Below, piece after piece: positions 25,075 to 34,537 of a stretch of 64,000 bases of DNA (position 1 is its first letter; each line of letters starts with the position of its first letter). The stretch comes from an uncultured Paracoccaceae bacterium. GTDB taxonomy: Bacteria > Pseudomonadota > Alphaproteobacteria > Rhodobacterales > Rhodobacteraceae. The notes under the pieces were generated by a model. The model ran no database searches. It was not told where the DNA came from and was given only the letters and a program-made list of their open reading frames with translations. Position numbers and translations under genes: made by a program. The stretch lies in NCBI GenBank assembly GCA_947500055.1, contig CANMQO010000008.1:186001-250000 (forward strand). Direction: 5' to 3'.

Positions 25075-27039
25075 ATGATCGAGAACGAATGGATCGTTCT
25101 GCCCGACGGGCGAAGGCTGGCTGCCCGGATCTGGCTCCCCAATGTCAAAGAACCCGCGCCGGCAATTCTAGAATACCTCCCCTATCGCAAGCGTGACGGC
25201 ACGGCCCCACGCGACGAAACCACGCATCGGGTGTTTGCCGCGAATGGCTACGCCTGTGTGCGTGTCGACATCGCCGGAACCGGCGACAGCGAAGGGCGCT
25301 TTGACGACGAATACTCTGAGCAGGAGTTGTCGGACGGCGAAGCGGTGCTGGCGTGGATCGCAGCGCAGGACTGGTGTGACGGCAACGTCGGAATGATCGG
25401 GATCAGCTGGGGTGGGTTCAACGGCTTGCAACTGGCCTATCGCCGCCCACCTGAACTGAAAGCTGTGGTGAGCATCGCCTCGACCACCGACCGCTATGCT
25501 GACGACATTCATTTCATGGGCGGCTGTCTGCTAAGCGACAATGCCAATTGGGCGGCACAGATGTTCGCCTATCTGTCGCGCCCTGCGGACCCTGAATTGC
25601 GGCCTGACTGGCGCGAGGACTGGATCGCGCGAATGGAGAACTTGCCGGATCTGGCGGCCGATTGGCTGGCGCATCCAACCCGTGACAAGTTCTGGGAACA
25701 TGGGTCGGTTTGCGAGGACTGGACCCGGATCGAGGTGCCGGTTCTGGCGATCACCGGTTGGGCGGATGCTTATGTCAATACGCCTTTGACATTGGTGGAA
25801 AAGCTGAGTTCTCCGACAAAAGCGCTGATCGGCCCGTGGGAGCATCGCTATCCGCATATCTCCAAAATCGCGGCCGCAGATGCCCATTCCGAGATATTGG
25901 GATGGTTCGACCGATGGCTGAAGGGCGAATTGAACGGTGCCGAAATGCTGCCCGATTTCAGGACATTCGTGCAGGAACATGACGATCCGTCCAGCAAGAA
26001 CAAGCCGCGCAAAGGGCGGTGGGTGGCCGAGGACGTCTGGCCTTCGGAAAACATTCAAGAACACAGCTATTATCTGGGCAAACGTGCGCTTTGCGTGGAA
26101 CCCGAAGTTGCCGATGTTCGGATTTCCACCCCCGCTGACCTCGGCGCGGCCAGTGGGTATTTCTGCGCCGGGATGCGGATCGACAATGAATTGCCCAAGG
26201 ACCAGCAACACGACGACGCGCTATCAACATGCTTTGATGTGGAGCTGCCCGCCGCGCTTGAGATTGTCGGCCGCCCACGCCTGAAACTTGCGTTCCGCGT
26301 GGATCAGCCTATCGCGCAAGTGGTGGCAAGGCTGTGTGACGTCGCGCCCGATGAGGTGTCGCAACGGATCACTTATCGACCTTTCAATCTGACACACCAC
26401 CGCGGTCATGAAGCGCCTGAAGCCTTGGAACCCGGCAAGCTCTATGAGGTTGAGTTCGAACTGAACGCCTGCGCGCATCGGCTGCAACCGGGACATCGTT
26501 TGAGGCTGGCGCTGTCAACGTCATATTGGCCGATTGTCTGGCCCGCCCCGAAACCCGTTGAGATCACGCTTGCTTGCGACGGATGCCAATTGGTCCTGCC
26601 GGTGCGCCAAGTCGAGGTAGAGCCGGAGCCCGCCAATCCCGGACCGCCTGACAGCTTTCCCGTGCTCAATGCGGATGTGCTGCGTGCACCGTTGAGTTCG
26701 GTGCAGCGGGGCACGGATGATAAGGGGCACACAACGCTTGATACGTTCGATGATTTCGGCATGTCACGCGATCCCTACCATGGCCTTGTCAGCGGTAGTG
26801 ATGTGAGGATGCACTATGCAGTTCATCCCGAGAATCCTGCTTCTGCGGAATTCAGCGCGGACTGGACCTTTGAGTTCCAGCGCGATGACTGGCAAGTCCA
26901 GATTGACACTCATTCGCGCATGTCCTGCGACGAGATCAATTTTTACCTGCACCGCGAACTACGGGCCACCGAAGGGCCGAATGAAACTGAAGTCCTGACA
27001 AAGGAATGGTCAAGGACCATTCCACGTGGACTTCTTTAA
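25075..27039 (+). CDS. CocE/NonD family serine hydrolase (X-Pro dipeptidyl-peptidase-like)
   Basis: About 654 residues. The alpha/beta hydrolase part starts IENEWIVLPDGRRLAARIWLP and carries the nucleophile elbow GISWGGFNGLQLA, the acid in ITGWADAYVNTP and the histidine in GPWEHRYPHIS; the C-terminal third is the jelly-roll domain of this family. These enzymes cleave acyl-ester or proline-peptide bonds. There is no signal peptide, so it is cytoplasmic. Start is uncertain: ATG 25075 fits the family N-terminus, GTG 25057 is in frame upstream. It opens an operon with a peptide-type ABC transporter and an amidohydrolase, so it probably acts on an imported amide, ester or peptide. Confidence 0.87.
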   Translation: MIENEWIVLPDGRRLAARIWLPNVKEPAPAILEYLPYRKRDGTAPRDETTHRVFAANGYACVRVDIAGTGDSEGRFDDEYSEQELSDGEAVLAWIAAQDWCDGNVGMIGISWGGFNGLQLAYRRPPELKAVVSIASTTDRYADDIHFMGGCLLSDNANWAAQMFAYLSRPADPELRPDWREDWIARMENLPDLAADWLAHPTRDKFWEHGSVCEDWTRIEVPVLAITGWADAYVNTPLTLVEKLSSPTKALIGPWEHRYPHISKIAAADAHSEILGWFDRWLKGELNGAEMLPDFRTFVQEHDDPSSKNKPRKGRWVAEDVWPSENIQEHSYYLGKRALCVEPEVADVRISTPADLGAASGYFCAGMRIDNELPKDQQHDDALSTCFDVELPAALEIVGRPRLKLAFRVDQPIAQVVARLCDVAPDEVSQRITYRPFNLTHHRGHEAPEALEPGKLYEVEFELNACAHRLQPGHRLRLALSTSYWPIVWPAPKPVEITLACDGCQLVLPVRQVEVEPEPANPGPPDSFPVLNADVLRAPLSSVQRGTDDKGHTTLDTFDDFGMSRDPYHGLVSGSDVRMHYAVHPENPASAEFSADWTFEFQRDDWQVQIDTHSRMSCDEINFYLHRELRATEGPNETEVLTKEWSRTIPRGLL

Positions 27040-27060
27040 CTATCCAAAGGGAGACGAGAC

Positions 27061-28623
27061 ATGAAAATCGAATGGATGAAGGCACCCACTGGGCGCCGCA
27101 GTTTTTTGAAAGGGGCGACAGCGCTTGGCGCAGCGGCCGCAATGCCGATGGGCTGGGCCGGGCACGCCTTTGCCCAGGACGCCGGCACGCTGCGGGTGCG
27201 GGCCTATGGCGACGCGCCGAACATGGATCCGGCACACAGCGTCGGCGTGGTAGAAGAAGAGATCCACGCGTCGATCTACAATAAGCTGATCCAATACAAA
27301 CCTGGGTCCGAATGGGGCTGGCAACTGGATGCCGCCGCGATGATCGAACAGGTCGACCCGACCCATGTCAAATTCGCGCTGCGCGACGATATCGGTTTCA
27401 CCAACGGCCATGGCGCGATGACCGCCGAGGACGTGAAGTTCAGCTTTGAACGCATCGTGGCGGATGCCACCGAAAGCCCGAACAAGCCGGATATGGGACC
27501 GCTCAGCCATGTCGAAGTCACTGGCGAACGCGAAGGCACAATCGTTCTGAACGAACCTTTCGCGCCGCTCTGGTCGATTGCTTTGCCTTACATCACAGGC
27601 AACATCGTATCGAAGGCTGCCGTCGAAGCGGCAGGCGGTCGGATCGGCTCTGATCCCGTCGCCGAAAGTGGCCCCTACTTGCGCGCAAGCTGGAGCCCCA
27701 AGGAAAAGACGGTGCTGCAGCGCAACCCCGACTGGAAAGGCGATGCACCTGCCTGGGACACAATCGAGATTTATCCGATCGACGATGAAAACACCGCCGA
27801 GATCGCATTTGAAGCGGGTGAACTGGATCTGACCCGCGTGTCTCTGGGTTCGGTCGCGCGTTACCGTGACGGCGTGCCGAATGGTGGGACACTCGTTGAG
27901 AATCCGTCGCTGTTTTATGTCTGGCTGGGGATGAACCTGGATCACCCCAAATTGCAGAACAAAAAGCTGCGTCAGGCAATCCAGCACGCCATTGATGTGC
28001 CGACGATCCTGGAGGCTTCCTATTTTGGCGCAGCCGAACCTTCGACTGGCATCATCGCGCCGGGACTGGCGGGGAACCGCGCCCAAGGCATGGTGGCACC
28101 GCAGGCCAACATTGAAAAGGCAATGGCGCTGTTGGCAGAATCCGGCGAAACGAATGTCACCCTGTCGCTCGATATCCTGAACAAGACGACCTACACCACG
28201 ATGGCGCAGGTCATTCAGGCGATGCTGGCGCAAATCGGGATCACGCTGGAAATCAACGTGCTTGAATCCGGGGCTTTCTGGGCCAGCGGCGACAATGAGG
28301 ACTTGCAGCTTGTGCTCAACCGGTTCTCGATGGCACCCGATCCGTCCTATGCCACCGCCTGGTTCACCACCGAGCAGGCAGGCATCTGGAATTGGGAGCG
28401 CTTCCGCAACGAGGAGTTCGATCAGCTTCATGCCGCAGCCTCGGCAGAAACTGACACGGCAAAACGTGCTGAAATGTATCAGCGCGCGCAGGATCTGATG
28501 GAAGAAAGCGGCGCCTATCGCTTTATCACCCACGAGGCGACGCCGGTTGTGCATTCCTCACGCGTGGTTCCCGCATTGCGCCCGGACGGGCTGTCGCTGC
28601 TGCGGTACTTCGGCAAGGCGTGA
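27061..28623 (+). CDS. ABC transporter solute-binding protein, SBP_bac_5 family (peptide/opine type)
   Basis: A 520-residue periplasmic binding protein of the dipeptide/oligopeptide/nickel class. A twin-arginine signal is present: RRSFLKGATALGAAAAMPMG with R12-R13, cleavage near AFA before QDAG. The family signature region FTNGHGAMTAEDVKFSFERIV and the lobe-closure segment VAESGPYLRASWSPKEKTVLQRNPDW are clear. It begins 21 nt after the CocE gene. A hairpin follows before the permease genes, which commonly sets the higher mRNA level of binding protein over permease. Confidence 0.92.
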   Translation: MKIEWMKAPTGRRSFLKGATALGAAAAMPMGWAGHAFAQDAGTLRVRAYGDAPNMDPAHSVGVVEEEIHASIYNKLIQYKPGSEWGWQLDAAAMIEQVDPTHVKFALRDDIGFTNGHGAMTAEDVKFSFERIVADATESPNKPDMGPLSHVEVTGEREGTIVLNEPFAPLWSIALPYITGNIVSKAAVEAAGGRIGSDPVAESGPYLRASWSPKEKTVLQRNPDWKGDAPAWDTIEIYPIDDENTAEIAFEAGELDLTRVSLGSVARYRDGVPNGGTLVENPSLFYVWLGMNLDHPKLQNKKLRQAIQHAIDVPTILEASYFGAAEPSTGIIAPGLAGNRAQGMVAPQANIEKAMALLAESGETNVTLSLDILNKTTYTTMAQVIQAMLAQIGITLEINVLESGAFWASGDNEDLQLVLNRFSMAPDPSYATAWFTTEQAGIWNWERFRNEEFDQLHAAASAETDTAKRAEMYQRAQDLMEESGAYRFITHEATPVVHSSRVVPALRPDGLSLLRYFGKA

Positions 28624-28640
28624 CCTCCCCACGCCTGGAT

Positions 28641-28666
28641 GTGCGGCTGCCTCCGGGTGGCCGCAC
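28641..28666 (+). promoter_or_regulatory. Intra-operon hairpin between binding protein and permease genes
   Basis: Arms GTGCGGC (28641-28647) and GCCGCAC (28660-28666) with a 12-nt loop. No T-tract follows, so it looks like an mRNA-stabilising or attenuating stem-loop that would keep the binding protein in excess. Confidence 0.65.
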
Positions 28667-28697
28667 GTAATCTCCCATCTGGGGAAAGGAAAGACCC

Positions 28698-29636
28698 ATG
28701 CTGAGCTTTGCTCTGAGGCGGTTCGCGCTGGCTGCGCTGATACTGCTTGTGGCCGTAACTTTGATGTTCCTGATGATCCGCGCAGTTCCCGGTGATCCGG
28801 TACAGATCATGCTCGGGCCACGCGCGACGCCGGAACTTCAGGCCCGGTTGACTGCGGAACTGGCGCTGGATCAGCCAATCTGGCGACAGTTGGTGATCTT
28901 CTATGGCAATATGCTTCAGGGTGATCTTGGCACCGATGTCTTTTCGGGGCGCTCGGTCACGCAAATCGTGTTTCAGCAGCTGCCTTTCACGCTGGAGTTG
29001 ATCTTTGCCTCCATCATCTGGTCGGCCGCATTGGGTATCCTGCTTGGGGCATATGCTGCAGCTCATCCCAACACAGTGATCGACCGGACTGTCGCCGTCC
29101 TTTCGGTGAGTTTTGTCGCGGCCCCGGCGTTTGTCGTGGCCCTTTTGTCGTTACTTCTCTTTGCCGTCCATCTTCAATGGTTCCCGGCCATCGGCGTCGG
29201 CGACGGGTTCTGGGACAGGCTGGATCATCTGGTGTTACCGGCCTTTGCGATCGGGCTGAGTTGGGTCGGATACATCGCCCGTCTCGTGCGGGCCTCGATG
29301 CTTGAGGTGCTGGGCGAAAACCACATCCGCACCGCTCGCGCGTTTGGGCTGGCCGAACGGCGCATCGTGATGGTCTATGCCCTTCGGATCGCCATTCTTC
29401 CCGTCGTCACGGTGATCGGCGTCGGTATGGGGTTCCTCCTGAGCGCCGCCGTTTTTGCCGAGATCGTCTTTGCTCGCCCGGGCCTGGGCAAACTTGTGAT
29501 CGACAGTATCACCACCCGCAACTACCCCATTGTCATGGGCTCGGTCCTGATCTCAACCGGCCTGTTTGTTGTGTCAACAGCCCTCGCTGACCTGATTAAC
29601 GCATGGCTTGATCCACGCGCGAGGACATCGACATGA
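28698..29636 (+). CDS. ABC transporter permease, DppB/OppB type
   Basis: A 312-residue inner-membrane permease with about six hydrophobic segments. The N-terminal LRRFALAALILLVAVTLMFLMIRAVPGDPVQIMLGPRATPE is the classic DppB start, and the EAA loop (LRIAILPVVTVIGVGMGFLLSAAVFAEIVFARPGLG) is intact. GGAAAG precedes the ATG. Its stop overlaps the next permease by 4 nt. Confidence 0.93.
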   Translation: MLSFALRRFALAALILLVAVTLMFLMIRAVPGDPVQIMLGPRATPELQARLTAELALDQPIWRQLVIFYGNMLQGDLGTDVFSGRSVTQIVFQQLPFTLELIFASIIWSAALGILLGAYAAAHPNTVIDRTVAVLSVSFVAAPAFVVALLSLLLFAVHLQWFPAIGVGDGFWDRLDHLVLPAFAIGLSWVGYIARLVRASMLEVLGENHIRTARAFGLAERRIVMVYALRIAILPVVTVIGVGMGFLLSAAVFAEIVFARPGLGKLVIDSITTRNYPIVMGSVLISTGLFVVSTALADLINAWLDPRARTST

Positions 29637-30505
29637 CTGACGCCACCATCGAAAAACCCCGTTCCGAACTCGGGATCATCCTGACTGGAGTGGCCAGGAA
29701 CCCGCTTGGACTGATGGGGCTGATCATCGTCGGCGCCATAGTGTTCAGCGCGATCTTCGCTGCATGGATCGTTCCCTACGACCCAATTGCCATGAATATT
29801 CAGGACCGGATGCAGGGCCCATCGGCCAGCCATTGGCTGGGCACGGATCAGTTAGGCCGCGACACACTCAGCCGTGTCATCATGGGGGGGCAAGTGGCGC
29901 TCAAGGTCGCCCTGCCGGCCGTCTTCGGTGCCATGGTCATTGGCCTGACGCTGGGCATGATCGCAGGTTACGGGCCCAAATGGCTCGACAACATGCTGAT
30001 GCTGCTTTTTGACACCATCCGGTCCTTCCCGACCGTGATGTTCGCGCTCGCTGTTGTCGCACTGGTCGGCCCCAGCCTGCAAACGGTGGTCTTTGTGGTC
30101 ATGGCAACCTCGATCCCGACCTATGGCCGGGTCGCGCGCACTCAGACGCTCACATTGCGCAATTCGGAATTCATTCTGGCGGAACGCTCCATGGGGGCCA
30201 GCATGGCCCGCATTCTGGGCGTGCATATGTTGCCCAACATCATTGGCGTGCTGGCGGTTCTGGCCGCAATGGACATTCCGACGGTGATTGCGCTTGAGGC
30301 AGGGCTGTCCTTCCTCGGTCTTGGGGTAAAACCACCCACACCAAGCTGGGGCGCACTATTGAAAGACGGCTATGCTCTGATCCGCCAGACCCCCTGGCTT
30401 GTCGTTGGTGGCGGCCTGCCGATCATCATAGCCACCCTCGGCTTCACGTTCCTGGGTGAATCCCTGCGCGACGTGGTTGATCCCAAATTGAGGAAGAACA
30501 GATGA
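29633..30505 (+). CDS. ABC transporter permease, DppC/OppC type
   Basis: A 290-residue permease of the partner subunit. The start region GVARNPLGLMGLIIVGAIVFSAIFAAWIVPYDPIAMN and the motif HWLGTDQLGRDTLSRVIMGGQVAL are characteristic, as is the C-terminal PSWGALLKDG. It overlaps both neighbours by 4 nt (ATGA), so the four transport genes are translationally coupled. Confidence 0.93.
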   Translation: MTDATIEKPRSELGIILTGVARNPLGLMGLIIVGAIVFSAIFAAWIVPYDPIAMNIQDRMQGPSASHWLGTDQLGRDTLSRVIMGGQVALKVALPAVFGAMVIGLTLGMIAGYGPKWLDNMLMLLFDTIRSFPTVMFALAVVALVGPSLQTVVFVVMATSIPTYGRVARTQTLTLRNSEFILAERSMGASMARILGVHMLPNIIGVLAVLAAMDIPTVIALEAGLSFLGLGVKPPTPSWGALLKDGYALIRQTPWLVVGGGLPIIIATLGFTFLGESLRDVVDPKLRKNR

Positions 30506-31482
30506 CCGAGACCTTGTTGGAAATCGACGGTCTCAGCGTCGACTACGAAACCGAGCGCGGAGATCTGAAGGCGCTGCGCGATATCAGTTTCGATGTCCGC
30601 AAAGGGGAAATCGTGGGCATCGTCGGCGAAAGCGGCTGTGGAAAATCGACGCTGATATCTTCGATACTGCGGCTGACCGCGCCGAATACGCGGTTTCGTC
30701 AGGGTGAGGTGCGGTTCAAGGGGCAGAACCTGTTACAGGCGACCGAACGCCAGATGCGCGACCTGCGCGGTGATGATATCTCGATCGTTTTTCAGGACCC
30801 GATGCAAACCCACAACCCGGTTCTGTCGGTGGGTCAGCAGATGGTGGACATTCAGCATCGTTCTTCTGCATCCAAGGCCGAGAAACGCGCCAAAGCCGCC
30901 AAGATGCTGGGCGCCGTCGGCATTCCCGATCCTGAGGCAAGACTGAGCCAGTTCCCACACGAATTCTCCGGCGGAATGCGCCAGCGGATCGCCATTGCCA
31001 TGGCGCTTATGTCGGAACCTGATCTGCTGATTGCCGACGAACCGACAACGGCGCTCGACGCCACGCTTGAAGTGCAGATCATCGAGCGATTGCGGGAACT
31101 TCAGCGCGAGATGCATTGCGCGGTCCTGTTCATCTCGCACCATCTGGGCGTGATCGCGGAACTCTGCGACCGGGTGGTGGTGATGTATGCGGGGGCAGTC
31201 GTGGAAAGCGGCGATGTCCGCGAGATTTTCCACAACCCGAAACATCCATATACCCGCCGTCTGATCGAATGCGATCCGGGGCATATCAAGACCCGCGCGC
31301 GCGTATTGCCCACAATTCCGGGCGAGGTGCCCGATCTGGCCAACCTGCCCGGCGGCTGCATCTTTCGTGACCGCTGCGATCAGGCGATGGATCGCTGTGC
31401 GCAAGAGGTTCCGCCGCTGGAACGATTGGGCGAAGGTCACCTTGCTGCCTGCTGGCTGAACCACGAGGAGGTATCGGCATGA
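30502..31482 (+). CDS. ABC transporter ATPase, DppD/OppD type
   Basis: A 326-residue ATPase. Walker A GESGCGKST, signature FSGGMRQR, Walker B LLIADEPTTALD and switch histidine in ISHHLGVIAELCD are present. The C-terminal CIFRDRC(D)QAMDRCAQEVPPL contains the spaced cysteines common to OppD/DppD-type subunits, which bind a [4Fe-4S]-like site in some members. Overlaps neighbours by 4 nt on both sides. Confidence 0.95.
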   Translation: MTETLLEIDGLSVDYETERGDLKALRDISFDVRKGEIVGIVGESGCGKSTLISSILRLTAPNTRFRQGEVRFKGQNLLQATERQMRDLRGDDISIVFQDPMQTHNPVLSVGQQMVDIQHRSSASKAEKRAKAAKMLGAVGIPDPEARLSQFPHEFSGGMRQRIAIAMALMSEPDLLIADEPTTALDATLEVQIIERLRELQREMHCAVLFISHHLGVIAELCDRVVVMYAGAVVESGDVREIFHNPKHPYTRRLIECDPGHIKTRARVLPTIPGEVPDLANLPGGCIFRDRCDQAMDRCAQEVPPLERLGEGHLAACWLNHEEVSA

Positions 31483-32402
31483 GCTTGCTTTCCGTTTCAG
31501 ATCTGCAAACCAGCTATGGAGCTGTCAATGTTCTGGCCGGCGTCAGCTTCGATGTGGCCCCCGGAGAGACCTATGCGTTGGTGGGTGAAAGCGGATCCGG
31601 CAAAACCACCGTCATCCGCGCGATTGCCGGACTGGCCCCGGCGCAGGCGGGCTCGGTCACCTTCGACGGGCAGGAGATCCGCGGGTTGCCGGAGCGGTCG
31701 TTCCGCCCCCTACGCAAGAACATCGCCATGATGTTTCAGGACCCGGTCGGCAGCCTGTCGCCTCGGCTGACCATCGGCAGCCTGATCACCGAACCCTACC
31801 GGATACAGGGCATGAAGGACCGCGACCTTCAAGCGGAAGCCAAGCGGCTTCTGGAGATGGTGAACCTGCCGGCGCATTTTGCCAACCGCTACCCCTATCA
31901 ATTGTCGGGTGGTCAGGCACGCCGGGTCGGCGTGGCTCGGGCGTTGGCGTTGGAACCCAAGCTTATCCTGGCGGATGAGCCGACGGCTGGGCTGGACGTA
32001 TCGGTGCAGGGCGAGCTTCTGAACCTTCTCAATGACTTGCGCGAACGGCTTGGGCTGGCGATGGTGATCATCACCCACAACCTGAGCGTTGTGCGCCATG
32101 TGGCGGACCGCATGGGGATCATGTATCTTGGCCGACTGGTTGAGGAAGGCACGACCGAGGACATTTTCGATAGCCCCCGCCACCCCTACACCCGTTGCCT
32201 GTTGAGTGCGAACCCGGAACCCGATCCCGACGCGCGGCTGGAGCGGATCGCGCTGAAGGGCGAACCGCCGAGCCTGCTGAACCGGCCCACGGGCTGCGAG
32301 TTCCGCGAGCGCTGCCCCTTTGCACAGGATGTCTGTTCTCAAACGCCCAAATGGGAGGTGTCAGACGGCCATGGCCTCAGATGCCTTGCACCGTTGTCAT
32401 AG
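31479..32402 (+). CDS. ABC transporter ATPase, DppF/OppF type
   Basis: A 307-residue second ATPase. Walker A GESGSGKTT, signature LSGGQARR, Walker B LILADEPTAGLD and ITHNLSVVRHVADR are all intact. The C-terminus again has the CEFRERCPFAQDVC cysteine cluster. It is coupled to the DppD-type gene by ATGA and is followed 10 nt later by the amidohydrolase gene. Confidence 0.95.
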   Translation: MSLLSVSDLQTSYGAVNVLAGVSFDVAPGETYALVGESGSGKTTVIRAIAGLAPAQAGSVTFDGQEIRGLPERSFRPLRKNIAMMFQDPVGSLSPRLTIGSLITEPYRIQGMKDRDLQAEAKRLLEMVNLPAHFANRYPYQLSGGQARRVGVARALALEPKLILADEPTAGLDVSVQGELLNLLNDLRERLGLAMVIITHNLSVVRHVADRMGIMYLGRLVEEGTTEDIFDSPRHPYTRCLLSANPEPDPDARLERIALKGEPPSLLNRPTGCEFRERCPFAQDVCSQTPKWEVSDGHGLRCLAPLS

Positions 32403-32412
32403 CGAGGTCCGG

Positions 32413-34014
32413 ATGACTGCAACGCTCTACTACAACGGCACCATCCTGACGATGGATGAGACCAATTCACAGGCTGAATCCGTGTTGACGGTAGGCGATA
32501 GGATACATTCCGTTGGCGATGAGGCCACATTGCGGGCCGAAATGCCGGGGAACACGCAGCTTCACGACCTGCAGGGCCAGACGCTCATTCCGGCCTTTAT
32601 CGACCCGCATGGACACTTTCCGGATCCGGGGTTCATCGCCCTGTTTCGTGTCGATCTTTCCTCGCCACCGCGTGGTGATTGCATGGACATGGCCGCGGCG
32701 CTGGACCGACTGCGCGCAAAAGCTGCAGAAACGCCCAAGGGCGAATGGGTCATGGGGGTTCTTTTTGACAACACCGCCATCGCCGAGGGCAGGATGCCAA
32801 CGCGGGCCGAACTGGACAGCGTATCGACCGACCATCCTGTCTGGGTGCTTCACGCCTCGGGGCATAACGGTGTCGCAAACTCATTCGCCCTGTCCCTCCG
32901 TGGCATCTCTCGCAACACGCCGGACCCGGTGGGTGGGCGCTATGGCCGCTCGGAAGACGGCAATCTGACCGGCCTGATCGAGGGCCTTTCCGCCATGGGA
33001 GAGATGGGGGACACGGATTTCCTTATTGATCGCAAGCGGTTCTGGGAAGGGTTCGCCGCGTGCCGCGACGAATACCTGGCACATGGCGTGACCTATGCGC
33101 AAAACGCCTGGTCGTCTCGGGTGATGCTGGAGCATTTCGCGTCGCTCGGGCGCGACGAAGACCCGGGCATCGACCTGATGTTGCTTCCAATCGGAGAACT
33201 TGAACCGGGACTGATGGACACGCTTGACTGGCCGGGCAATCCGCACTTGACGCTCGGTCCTCGCAAGCTGTTCACCGATGGGGCATTCCAGCTTCAGACG
33301 GCCTTTCTCTCGAAACCCTATTACCAGCCCATCGACATGAGACATCCCTGCGGCATGTCTTATGTCTCTGAGGAAGAGCACCGCCGCGAAGTCAAGAAGC
33401 TGCACGATCTCGGTCACCAGATCCATTGCCACTGCAATGGCGATGCCGGGGCTGACATGTTCATTGAGGCCGTGGCCGCCGCTCTGGCTGACAATCCACG
33501 CCCAGATCACCGCCACACGATCATACATGGCCAGACCCTGCGCGACGATCAGCTTGAACGCATGGCTGAACTTGGCATGACGGTCAGTTTCTTTTCGGCC
33601 CATATCCATTTCTGGGGCGATCGGCACTATAACACGTTTCTGGGGCCTGAACGCGCCAACCGTTTGTCCCCTGCGGCTTCGGCGGAACGATATGGGGTCC
33701 GCTACACGTTGCACAACGACGCGTCTGTCACACCCACAAGACCGCTTCATCTGGCGCATTGCGCTGTTAACCGTACAACTTCAAACGGGCGGGTATTGGG
33801 CGACGAGCAGAAAATCAGCGTCCTCTCCGCATTGCGGGCACAGACAATCGACGCCGCCTGGCAGGTTTTTCAAGAGGACCATCGTGGATCGATTGAGCCG
33901 GGAAAGATCGCCGATCTGGCGGTCCTTTCAGGCAATCTGGTTGACGCTCCGGAGCGGTTGGCGGGTTTGAAGGTAACGACCACGGTTCGGAAAGGTGAGG
34001 TCATTTCACTTTGA
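32413..34014 (+). CDS. YtcJ-like amidohydrolase family protein
   Basis: About 533 residues. The N-terminal strand MTATLYYNGTILTMDETN and the HxH motif in FIDPHGHFPDPG open the amidohydrolase fold. Later metal and catalytic positions are in HCHCNGD, TIIHGQTL and LHNDASVTPTRPLHLA. The end PGKIADLAVLSGNLVDAPERLAGLKVTTTVRKGEVI is the usual closing beta-sandwich. YtcJ-type members hydrolyse N-acyl or formamide substrates, though the group is broad. The start ATG at 32413 follows GAGGTCCGG; an upstream ATG at 32320 lies inside the ATPase gene. Last gene of the operon. Confidence 0.88.
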   Translation: MTATLYYNGTILTMDETNSQAESVLTVGDRIHSVGDEATLRAEMPGNTQLHDLQGQTLIPAFIDPHGHFPDPGFIALFRVDLSSPPRGDCMDMAAALDRLRAKAAETPKGEWVMGVLFDNTAIAEGRMPTRAELDSVSTDHPVWVLHASGHNGVANSFALSLRGISRNTPDPVGGRYGRSEDGNLTGLIEGLSAMGEMGDTDFLIDRKRFWEGFAACRDEYLAHGVTYAQNAWSSRVMLEHFASLGRDEDPGIDLMLLPIGELEPGLMDTLDWPGNPHLTLGPRKLFTDGAFQLQTAFLSKPYYQPIDMRHPCGMSYVSEEEHRREVKKLHDLGHQIHCHCNGDAGADMFIEAVAAALADNPRPDHRHTIIHGQTLRDDQLERMAELGMTVSFFSAHIHFWGDRHYNTFLGPERANRLSPAASAERYGVRYTLHNDASVTPTRPLHLAHCAVNRTTSNGRVLGDEQKISVLSALRAQTIDAAWQVFQEDHRGSIEPGKIADLAVLSGNLVDAPERLAGLKVTTTVRKGEVISL

Positions 34015-34218
34015 ACATACCCGGACAACATCGCCACATGTCGGAGCGATATTATCAGGGTCCTGACCCTAACGTCAGTCGAAACGCATTTCACATTGCG
34101 GGATCGATTAAGCGGTCAATCGTGATGAGTACCGCATCCGGCAACTTGGGCTCCGACCGGGCATTGGTCAAAGCTGACCAATCCTTAACGCCGCCTTCAT
34201 CTTTGCACCGTCCGCTGC

Positions 34219-34328
34219 ATTAAACGGGGCATTTTGCGAAAACGGGTCCGACGTTTTGCCGACATGTCGCCGACGCTTTGCCGACAGCCATTTTTGGCCC
34301 CTATTCCCAGCATTAACACATGATTCGC
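34219..34328 (+). repeat. Compound regulatory-type element, copy 2
   Basis: CCGAC cores start at 34248, 34259, 34270 and 34281, again exactly 11 nt apart in one orientation. ATTAAACG lies 28 nt before the first and TTAACACATGATTCGC starts at 34313, 32 nt after the last. The final block matches copy 1 at 14 of 16 positions, including a GANTC site (GATTC). Outside these blocks the two copies differ, so the conserved parts look selected rather than simply duplicated. Confidence 0.7.
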
Positions 34329-34505
34329 GGTGATTGCCGAAACGGCGGCGTTGCGCGGCCCGGTGCAGGGCACCGAACGTTGCGCCCCCTGTCACAAAAC
34401 CGTCGTCAAAACGGCGCAGGCTGCCATCACCACGCGGATCAGATTCGCTCTGCTTCGCGGTCGCAGCAGGTGACGCTTCCCGTCACATATGTCACCGCAT
34501 GCGCT

Positions 34506-34537
34506 GCGTGTTCGATGTTCCCCGGCATCGAACACGC
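34506..34537. promoter_or_regulatory. 12-bp inverted repeat upstream of the class IV aminotransferase
   Basis: Perfect arms GCGTGTTCGATG (34506-34517) and CATCGAACACGC (34526-34537) with an 8-nt loop, ending 57 nt before the start codon. It may be an operator or a 5'-UTR hairpin; nothing chooses between them. Confidence 0.5.

Noticed and set aside
27040-28554. Long open frame on the minus strand opposite the peptide-binding protein gene
   Set aside because: It is antisense to a clear SBP_bac_5 gene, has no family-like sequence and arises from GC-rich codon bias.
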